Origin: Nematostella vectensis
Lineage: Eukaryota; Cnidaria; Anthozoa; Actiniaria; Edwardsiidae
Assembly (NCBI RefSeq): GCF_932526225.1
Contig: NC_064047.1
Span: forward strand, 4,587,501-4,651,500
Direction: 5' to 3'
Length of the DNA: 64,000 nt
The stretch's first letter is position 1; each line of letters begins with the position of its first letter. Below are positions 19,416-26,709 of the stretch, in pieces. Under the pieces are notes generated by a model. That model saw only the letters and a list, made by a program, of their open reading frames with translations, ran no database searches and was not told the DNA's origin. Position numbers and translations under genes: made by a program.

Positions 19416-20030
19416 ATGGAGGAACCTCAAGGAAGTACTAGTGCCCAGCCTGCCGGAACGTCAGCGGAACCTGACAAACAAGCTGCTGATGAGCATCATC
19501 AAGAACCTGCACGTACGCCTTCGGCGTTGGAGGAGAGAATCACGAGCCCCGAACCACCCGCGACCCGACCTAAACACCCTGGGCGAGTTGAAGCCCGAAG
19601 GCGCTTGGCAAAGTGGAACCGAATTAACAGAGCGAAGAAAAAGACACTTCGTGTCGTGCAGTCGTCGGTCGCTAGCGAGCCGCAGGGACGCGAGGGCTTG
19701 CGCGCCGACGATGCCTTCGGCATCATACACACACCAGTCCCGGAAAGCAACTCTGCCTGGTCGGCTAGCTCGGTTATCGGGGTCGCTGGTCTTCTAGTGT
19801 CATTGTTCGGCCTCTACACACGTAGGCGGGACCTAGCTGCCGCGTTCACTCGCACACCAGCTGTTAACCAGCGAGCTACCGATCGGCATGTAGCGGCCGA
19901 CGACGTGACTCCGCCCGCAAGGCCGCCGCTGGCGGCCGCAAAGCAGACCAAAGACCGGCGACTTGCCGTTCCGGCGACAGCGCTTCGCGCTCCCGGACAA
20001 TGCAAATCTCGGCTGTTATCCATGGAGTAA
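19416..20030 (+). CDS. Single-pass membrane protein of the Polinton-like element
   Basis: About 204 residues from ATG 19416. A Pro/Glu-rich N-terminus is followed by a basic block (RVEARRRLAKWNRINRAKKK), one transmembrane helix at about residues 118-135 (SVIGVAGLLVSLFGLYT) and a low-complexity basic tail. The start is embedded in the inverted repeat GTTGACACCGCGTGTCAAC (19394-19412). It is probably a virion membrane or DNA-associated protein; there is no enzyme motif. The C-terminal 70 residues may be extended by palindrome insertions. Confidence 0.5.
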   Translation: MEEPQGSTSAQPAGTSAEPDKQAADEHHQEPARTPSALEERITSPEPPATRPKHPGRVEARRRLAKWNRINRAKKKTLRVVQSSVASEPQGREGLRADDAFGIIHTPVPESNSAWSASSVIGVAGLLVSLFGLYTRRRDLAAAFTRTPAVNQRATDRHVAADDVTPPARPPLAAAKQTKDRRLAVPATALRAPGQCKSRLLSME

Positions 20031-20101
20031 GCAGACATTTAGACACGAGGGCCCCACCCAAATCCGCACATCCGTGCATCATACGCGTGTACGCATACAT
20101 A

Positions 20102-20326
20102 ATGTCGACGACGCAGCAGAGCAAGATTACAAAGACCATCACCGACGCCGCAGTCATAACCGGCCTCGTCGCCGGTATCGGCTGGGTCGGGCGCAAGGTC
20201 TTACGCGAGGACTTCACCAAAGACCCCTCCGCGAACGCCATGAACTACGCAAAAATGACTGCCGCCGTTGCAGGTGCTGTCGCTTTGAAGGGTTACCTTG
20301 AGGACCAGAAGATCCTGCCCATGTAG
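20102..20326 (+). CDS. Small two-helix membrane protein
   Basis: 74 residues from ATG 20102. Two hydrophobic segments (AAVITGLVAGIGWVG and MTAAVAGAVALKGYL) flank a short loop with DFTKDP. Intact. Size and pattern match a small membrane protein I recall near the end of the virion gene cluster in related elements. Preceded by ACGCATACATA. Confidence 0.55.
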   Translation: MSTTQQSKITKTITDAAVITGLVAGIGWVGRKVLREDFTKDPSANAMNYAKMTAAVAGAVALKGYLEDQKILPM

Positions 20327-20475
20327 TAGTGTACTGTGGCGTGCGTAGGCCGCGTATTAGACTCGTGCGTGCTTTGCAGAATCCATGCGCATGCGTATAC
20401 GTATACGTATACGTATACATACACACAGCACGTGAAAAGTGCGCACGTAAAGTGTGCGTACGTGAAACGTACTCG

Positions 20476-20873
20476 ATGGCCTCTATCGTGATTTTGGTTG
20501 GCAGCGCCGTCCTAAACGCGACTGCATTCGTTGGTGGCAACTACCTCGCAAAGTTCCTGTCAAACGATGAGAGCCCTGCCTTAGCTGAGAATACCAACAA
20601 GACTATGGACGCTACCAACAGCGGCGACAAAAAATCCTCGATTGGCAAGCCCAAAGTCGCGAGAGAGGGTCCCTCGCAAAGCAGAACTTCACCGACACGG
20701 ACTACGCGATCAAACTCTACAACCAGACCCGGCCGAAACAATCCCTGGAGTCGGTGCGGGCCCCCGAGCTGTCCGACTACTACATCCCCAGCAAAACGCA
20801 GAAGAACGCCGAGTTGGCGTACATTGGCGCCAGCGCTCTCGCCATCGGCTACGCAGCTAGCCGCTTGCTGTGA
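20476..20873 (+). CDS. Small membrane-anchored protein, one frameshift
   Basis: About 132 codons. The N-terminus MASIVILVGSAVLNATAFVG is a hydrophobic segment typical of a virion membrane protein. The coding signal leaves the first frame at an A6 tract (20627-20634) and resumes in another, containing QNFTDTDYAIKLYNQ and LSDYYIPSKTQKNAELAYIG, with a second hydrophobic helix at the C-terminus before TGA 20871-20873. A run of CGTATA repeats (about 20396-20420) precedes the gene. No known function. Confidence 0.5.
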
Positions 20874-21081
20874 TGCAGCTGCCGTTGAAACGTGTTTTTG
20901 CGCTGCGTCTAGGCGGCCTTTTTCCATGCTGCGCGTATACGTATACGTATAAGATGATTGCAGACCGAGTTCGCGCAGCAGTGCGTATGCACGTACGCCG
21001 AAGGCGTAGCAGACGGCAAACGCCTGTTGAAGACTGATACATGCGTTGCAACGCATTGCAATGCATCGCGATACACACGTA

Positions 21082-22044
21082 ATGGCCCGCCGGAACGGCA
21101 AGCGCATGTCCGACGAAGAACTCGATGCGTTCCTTCGTCCCATATACTACGCCAGAGGTGGCTTCCAGGTAGTGACCGCTCTGCATGCCAAACTTCCCAA
21201 GGGCTCAGCCTCAATAGATCGAGTGCGCAAGTGGGTAAGCTCGCAGCCCGTCGGGGGCTACACACAGACACCCCCTTCTCCGACTACCTACGCCCACTTC
21301 TCGGAGCAGATACCAAACCGTATCCACCAGTCGGACCTGCTATTCTTGCCAACCGACCGCGGGTACAAGTATGCCCTGACTGTCGTTGACGTTGCTTCAC
21401 GATATAAAGCCGCCCGCCCACTGAGGACTAAGAGCGCGGCCGTCGTCTCCCGCGAACTCGCTGACATCTATGCAGAGGGACCTCTCACATGGCCTAAAGT
21501 CCTCATGGTTGATGACGGCACGGAGTTCAAGGGTGCTACCACAAAGCTCCTAACAGACCACGGGGTGGAGGTCCGACGGGCTGAGCCAGGGCACCACAGG
21601 AGCCAAGCTTTCGCCGAGTCTTTCCATCGCTGGCTGGCACAGCGCCTTTTTCGTGCACAGTACTCGAAGGAGTTTGCATCCGGCAAGACAAACCGCGAGT
21701 GGGTTACTGCTTTGCCAATCGTCATCTCGGACATAAACGCAACGAAGACTCGCATGACTGGCTTTGCGCCTAAGGACGCCATAAAGCTGAGGCGCGTGCC
21801 TCTCAAAGCCGAAAAGCCTCCCTTAGAGGTCCCCTTAAAGGTCGGAACGGAGGTGTACATCGCCGTAAACGAGGAAGACCTTCAGGACAAGGGCCGACGG
21901 CGAGCGACGGACCCGTGGTGGACAAGCAAGGCATACCCAATACTAAAGAGGGTCATGGAGCTCGGACAGCTAGTGTTGTATTACACGGCGTACTCTAAGC
22001 ACGGCTTCACGCGTTCGCAGTTGCGTAGCGTGACGCTAGCGTGA
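21082..22044 (+). CDS. Retroviral-type (rve) DDE integrase of the Polinton-like element
   Basis: About 320 residues from ATG 21082 (TTG and ATG starts upstream are less likely). An N-terminal helical domain is followed by the RNase-H-like core. The catalytic acids are D in IHQSDLLFLP, D in MVDDGTEFKG and E in SQAFAESFHR, with 34 residues between the last two. Strand motifs such as YKYALTVVDVASRYKAARPL are typical of Polinton integrases. The C-terminal part (GRRRATDPWWTSKAYPILKR) is basic. It catalyses insertion of the linear element, consistent with the 6-bp target duplication. Frame intact, so of all the replication and mobility genes this one could still be functional. Confidence 0.9.
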   Translation: MARRNGKRMSDEELDAFLRPIYYARGGFQVVTALHAKLPKGSASIDRVRKWVSSQPVGGYTQTPPSPTTYAHFSEQIPNRIHQSDLLFLPTDRGYKYALTVVDVASRYKAARPLRTKSAAVVSRELADIYAEGPLTWPKVLMVDDGTEFKGATTKLLTDHGVEVRRAEPGHHRSQAFAESFHRWLAQRLFRAQYSKEFASGKTNREWVTALPIVISDINATKTRMTGFAPKDAIKLRRVPLKAEKPPLEVPLKVGTEVYIAVNEEDLQDKGRRRATDPWWTSKAYPILKRVMELGQLVLYYTAYSKHGFTRSQLRSVTLA

Positions 22045-22106
22045 CAAAACAGATAAAAAAAATCTGCTGATCGCGCTAGCGTCACCCTAGCGTCACGCTA
22101 GCGTGA
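22045..22106. terminator. Convergent intergenic region with hairpins
   Basis: CAGATAAAAAAAATCTG (hairpin with an A-rich loop) is followed by alternating direct and inverted copies of CTAGCGTGAC/GTCACGCTAG. Lies between the integrase (+) and polymerase-helicase (-) ends, so a transcription-termination role is likely by position. Confidence 0.4.
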
Positions 22107-25100
22107 TCAGCGCTTGTGCCTTCTATTGCAGCTAGGGCACGTGAGTCTGACATTCCACTTGTAGTGACCCTGACTGTCGTCCCGCCGGTCGATACTGAAG
22201 CATTGGGGATGACTCTTGGTGTACCCCTGGAGCAGAAGCTGAGTGCCACAGACCGTGCACTTCTTTTCCGCGTCAGCAATCATGAAGTGTACGTGGTCTA
22301 CCGTCAGAACGTGGTGCGGTCCCGTGTGCTTTGTGCGACCCTTTTGCCTGTCGTCTATAGCGTATCGCTTGATTTGCGCTATAATGAGCTCTTCACTGGG
22401 CATAGCCTGCAGTCCTGTGGGAACCAAGGCACCGGGGGTGTTATCGGGGGGGATCACGCGGACTATCTGGTCGGCGCGCCGCACGCGGGAGATGCCGGTG
22501 TATACAGCATTCGTGATCCAGCCCTCTAAGCTGTGGTCTATGATAAACAAACGTCTTGGAGTCTGGATAGTCTTGCCCTGCACCCGGTGGACCGTCCCCC
22601 AGCCCGCGTATTTCCACTCGAGGGGAAGCCCGTTAAGGACCGCGTCGAGAGGAACCTCGACTACCGTGCCTTTGTACGCGTTGACCTTCTCACCCCTTTT
22701 GCCTGGCACGGGCACCGGTCGCCCTTGCTTGCGATAACGATGCGCGACGCTAGGATCGGGGTCAAAGCGGATGGTTGCTGGCAATCGGGGGTAGTTTTTC
22801 CTGTGGTGCTCTACCAATCGCTGCTGAACAAGGGCCTCCATCTTGTTGGTCGAGCACACCCACATATCGCTTGGGTTGGCCTGCTCTTGCCGCGTCGAAC
22901 GCCATCCCCCACCCCTCTCGAAACACCTCAAGCTGTTGGGAATGTGGCTGACACCAAATCCGGTCCTTTATGTCGTGGAGCCTGGAAAAGGGCGCGGCAG
23001 AGCCGCAGTCGCATGTACTGTACGGCTTTCCGCAGTCTTCACACAGCCAGCGGTAGTCGGACTCGAACCAGCGGATGTTCCCTTGTGCCCACTCCTTGAG
23101 CATATCGTGAGGCCCCTCTTTATCTCCCCAGGGCGAGACCTGCCCATAGTCGCCACAACACACTACCTGACACGGCCGCGTGGCGAGATACCCTAGGATG
23201 GCGCGTAGCACCTTAGTCTGTACCATACAGCACTCGTCAATGATGATTACTTTTGCGAGACGGTCGAGTTTGTGCCCCAGCTCGGAAGGTCTCCACTCCT
23301 CTATCGGCTTCTCCGCTTGTATGCAGAGGTAGCGTTTGTAGGTTTTAGCGCGCCCCGCGCACGCGAGGCGCGGGTTGTTGCGATGGTCGTGGGGGAGGTC
23401 GTTCTCGGGGGTTAGGAACCACAACGTTGCGGCCGCGGAACATGCTCACCGCCCACTCGGTCTTCCCCGATCCTCCCTGGCCGGCTAGATACATCCTTGC
23501 AGAGGTTGCGGCCACTAGATCGCACGGCAGACTCGGCGCAGTGCTTGGCTCCCTAGCCAAGCACCCGGACCTCTTCGGACCCCAAGCCGCTTCGGGTCGC
23601 CACTCGTACCCAGGCTTCTTGTGGCGCCACTCTCCATACCTCGGATTTCGCTCCACGAGCTTCACACCACTGGGCACCGCCTTTGCGTATATGGCATCTG
23701 TGCACACTCGGAGGACGTCTTCGCGAGGGATCGGCCTCAACATGCGTCGCAACGGTATGTTTGTGTACGCCAAGACGAAGGCCCTGATATGGTACCATTG
23801 TGAGCGCCGTACACCGTCTTTGTATTGGATCAGACGAGCCCCGTCGGCATGCTCGAAGTTAAGTAAGTGGTCGGTGCCCGCAAGGAGGTTTGTCAGATAC
23901 GCGGCTTCTTCACGGTCGCGGACTACGATCGAGGACTCGTCGCCATGGCGAGCGCACTTGCCTACGAAACGGACAGCGAGATCTCGACCCTGCGAGTCTT
24001 CGCCGCCGGGGCGGCACGCGATGGAGTGGGGGAACTTGATGGAGTCCTTTTTTCCGACGCTATACAACACCTCCCTCGCCTCGGCCATGACGAGGTCAAC
24101 CGAGTCTAACAGGTCCTTGAGCTCTGGCGTGGTGATCCAGCCCTCGTTTTGTTCCAAGTGCTGCCCTACCCTCCCGGAAGTGTAGGGGTGGCAGGCCTCA
24201 GAGAACCCCCACTCGGTCAGCTGGATGGCCCCGGTCAGTTGAAGAACCTCGCTCAATGGCCGTCCCACAACATCCGCGATACGATACACGTTCGTAGGGT
24301 AGCATTATTCCCGTACCAAATCAATGGCATCCGAGGCGCCGCCGTAGACGCTGTCCTCGCATCCTAGGTGCGCCGCACGCATGTCGATGTGCGCATGAGG
24401 CTGCGCCCCTAAGTTTTCCTTGCTATTCCACACTTTGGACTCAACCTGAGCCGCTCGCCAGACGTCCCTGTATTTAAGAGGTGTTGGTCTGATGTTCTCT
24501 CTTTGGGTCCACTTTATGAAGCGATACCCTATTGCACCGCCCATCGAGTGCGTAGCTTCGGTCTACTCTTGGTAGGCTGGGTGGTCATCAGGGAGCCATT
24601 GAGGATCATATCCAGTCTCGTCTGTAAACGCCCTGTCGATAGCCCATCCGTCTTGTCCCGATCGTTACAGTTTGCCTTCGTGCGTGACTATAACACGCCC
24701 ACACAGCCAGATCCTCGTGCTTCTGGGGATCGCCCTGTTTATAAAGCGAATGAGCACCTCTCGCACTTTTGCCTCGCGCGTTTTTGTGGCGGCACTGGTA
24801 GCGCGAGGCTCTGCCTTCTCCTGACATAACGAACGAAGCTCCCCCTCAGCCTCGAAGTCTAGGCTGTGGACGCTCGCGATCGCAGGTGGTTCAGTCGGAA
24901 GCTCCGCCCAGGCGTGGTTATTGTGGCAAGGGATAGTGACCCTCGTCTTAGTCTTGTACTTCCCCGAGTCCCACAGGACGTTACCAAGGGCGTCCACGGC
25001 TACTAGCTTTACATCGAGCTTCTTTTCCATCTCAAAGAGGTCTTCTTTGGTGCATCCCGTAGTGGCCAGCTTCTTGTCAAATCGCTCGGGGATCTTGCCT

Positions 25101-25919
25101 CGTGTCTTGGTTAGACCGAGGGATTGCGAGGTGCCGCGATTCCTCAAGAAGTAGGCAACATAGCTCACAACACAGCGAAGGCGTCACTCCCCTCTCGCTC
25201 AAACATTGGCCCAGGCTCACCATTTTGCTCAGGTAGAGGGCGAAGCTCGTATCTCACGTAGACGAGGTACTCTCGTCCTTTCTCTCAAATACCCGCATCG
25301 ATGCCTTCCAGGGCACCGACTGCGATTTGGCCCCCTCTTTTGACTAACGACCCACCGATCTTGTGCTCCGAGCGCCCTTCCTCCTCTGTGATTGGCGCCA
25401 ATGGCTCTGCGGGGGCCTTACCAACGACCGTAAAGAGTCTGTAACGCCGGTCGGGGTCTACCATCTCGAGCACCAGCGGCAACACTGCGTTTGCCCGCAG
25501 AGACTCTCGCTCGTGCGAGACCCACCACACCGAGCCGTCGTCATTAATATCAGGCCCCCGCATAACCGAGCAATGACACCTGTTCCACCAAGATCTCGTA
25601 TCTCCTGGTAAACACCGGCGCTGATGTATTGGCCCCGCAGAGTGGCATCCACGCTTGGGAGCCGAGGATGGGCGCCGCCGACGAAGAGAGAATAGTGCTC
25701 CTCGGGGTCTAAGCTCTCCGGGCCCTCTTGCCGCCGTCCCGGCAGCAATGGGTCGACTTCCTCTGTCCACACTTTTTCCGGTACGAGCGGCTTAAGCAGC
25801 CTGTGTTTGACACCGCCGGGGATGTCCTCGTCCAGGATGTTCTGGACCAGCCCTGCCAGTACGGCGGGCGCCTCTTTGTCACGCATGCTACCGAAAACCT
25901 CCTCTATGTAAGCGTCCAT
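22107..25919 (-). pseudogene. Divergent family-B DNA polymerase fused to SF1 helicase and HNH domain, multiply broken
   Basis: Coding signal over 3.8 kb. The probable start is ATG 25919 (MDAYIEEVFGSMRDKEAPAV). Polymerase-like motifs follow: HIDMRAAHLGCED near 24385 (motif A-like) and VLRVCTDAIYA near 23697 (motif C-like). The same frame then runs directly into helicase Walker A (LAGQGGSGKT, near 23480). The next frame carries DExx (IIIDECCMV near 23236) and motif III (VVCCGDYGQVSPW). The last frame has motifs V/VI (TVHRVQGKT, GISRVRR) and an HNH module with two CxxC pairs and FSIDRRDDSQGHYKWN. Breaks: frameshifts near 25560, 25180, 23415 and 22890; TGA near 25286, TAA 24665-24667, TAG near 24568, TAA 24305-24307. 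It would replicate the element if intact. Calling it polymerase B is by recollection of cnidarian homologues and motif spacing. Confidence 0.65.
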
Positions 25920-25929
25920 GTTTGGGCAC

Positions 25930-25993
25930 ACCTTGTGCCACCCAGTCTCTAACTGAGCGTTTGGGTATGCCCTGTGCCACCCAGTCTCTAATT
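25930..25993. repeat. Short direct repeat upstream of the polymerase-helicase gene
   Basis: TGTGCCACCCAGTCTCTAA occurs twice about 40 bases apart, at the 5' side of the polymerase-helicase start. Possibly an operator or a simple duplication. Confidence 0.45.
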
Positions 25994-26278
25994 GACCGTA
26001 CTGCGGGCTGCGATGTCAGACAGGGCAAGTGCGAACCATCCCCGAGCGCGCCTCTCGATGAAACGCATCCTCTGCCCTTCACGATTTGCTCCGCAGGGGC
26101 GGCACAACCGCGTCTCCGACTGAGTCCATATGCCGCAGATCCTGCACGGCACGGGGAGGGGGCTGCCTTTACGGAGCCTTTGGAGGTGCACCTTGCAATA
26201 GGTGTAGATGCACCTCCGGCCGCACGTGCCTGCGTGGCCGACCTTTAGCCACCCGCAATAATCCTTTCCGCACCACAT
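25988..26278 (-). CDS. Small cysteine-rich, probably zinc-binding protein
   Basis: 97 residues from ATG 26278 (a TTG at 26326 is in frame upstream). Cysteine and histidine pairs are arranged as in zinc ribbons: MWCGKDYCG, AGTCGRRC, TYCKVHLQRLRKGS, PCRICG, CRPCGANR. The C-terminus is a basic amphipathic helix. It is the outermost right gene of the element, followed by the right terminal repeat. Likely DNA- or protein-binding and perhaps regulatory. Frame intact. Confidence 0.55.
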   Translation of the reverse strand: MWCGKDYCGWLKVGHAGTCGRRCIYTYCKVHLQRLRKGSPLPVPCRICGIWTQSETRLCRPCGANREGQRMRFIERRARGWFALALSDIAARSTVN

Positions 26279-26394
26279 CCTTCGAACGCTCGGTATACCA
26301 CAGGACAGACGGATGTCTAATTGCAAGTCCTTGGGGGTTCGAACTGCATCATCGGAAAAATATGGCCATGGTACTTCATAACAGCTCCATTTAT

Positions 26395-26703
26395 TAGGGT
26401 GCGAGGCCTACATTAGCAATTGCCAATTATTTATGTACGTGAAACGGCCCCGGCCTACATTAGCAATTGCCAATTATTTATGTACGTCAAACGGCCCCGG
26501 CCTACATAAACAATTGCCAATTATTTATGTACGTGAAACATTATATGCTTGATATACATAGAAGGAGGGAGACAGGGCTGGGGGGCTCGGAGGGGCGCGC
26601 CGCGCCTCCCAAGCCTAAGATGGGGTTGGGGGGGGGGGGGGGGGGGGGCTGGAGGGGCGATACGCACCCCCCACTAGTTTCTAAGAAACCCCCCAGCCCC
26701 CCC
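26395..26703 (-). repeat. Right terminal inverted repeat
   Basis: Inverted copy of the left end with three instead of four subterminal units. A run of 21 G at 26628-26648 replaces a shorter tract in the left copy and accounts for most of the length difference. Confidence 0.85.
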
Positions 26704-26709
26704 GCTAAT
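26704..26709. repeat. Right target-site duplication of Polinton-like element
   Basis: GCTAAT, immediately after the last base of the right terminal inverted repeat. Confidence 0.9.

Larger units (their letters stand above)
12268..26703. mobile_element. Polinton/Maverick-like virus-derived DNA transposon, 14,436 bp
   Basis: Bounded by terminal inverted repeats of about 300 bp and a 6-bp GCTAAT target duplication (12262-12267 and 26704-26709). Unoccupied sister sites at 2243-2248 and 46815-46820 confirm the exact insertion. A 6-bp duplication and a retroviral-type integrase are hallmarks of Polintons. Gene content: integrase, capsid-type proteins, A32-type packaging ATPase, polymerase-helicase fusion and small membrane proteins. 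GC content is visibly much higher than in the flanks. The combination of proteins resembles sets I remember from cnidarian genomes; that is recollection and needs a search. Several genes carry frameshifts, so this copy is probably inactive unless the breaks are assembly errors. Confidence 0.9.

Noticed and set aside
24305-24667. In-frame TAA/TAG stops in replicase and gag taken as an alternative genetic code
   Set aside because: Intact genes of the same elements end with TAA and TGA, host lectin exons use standard stops, and a TGA also interrupts the replicase.
12268-26703. Bacterial or phage contamination as the source of the GC-rich segment
   Set aside because: It has eukaryotic-type terminal repeats and target duplication in host sequence with two empty sister sites, and its genes resemble eukaryotic virus-like transposons.
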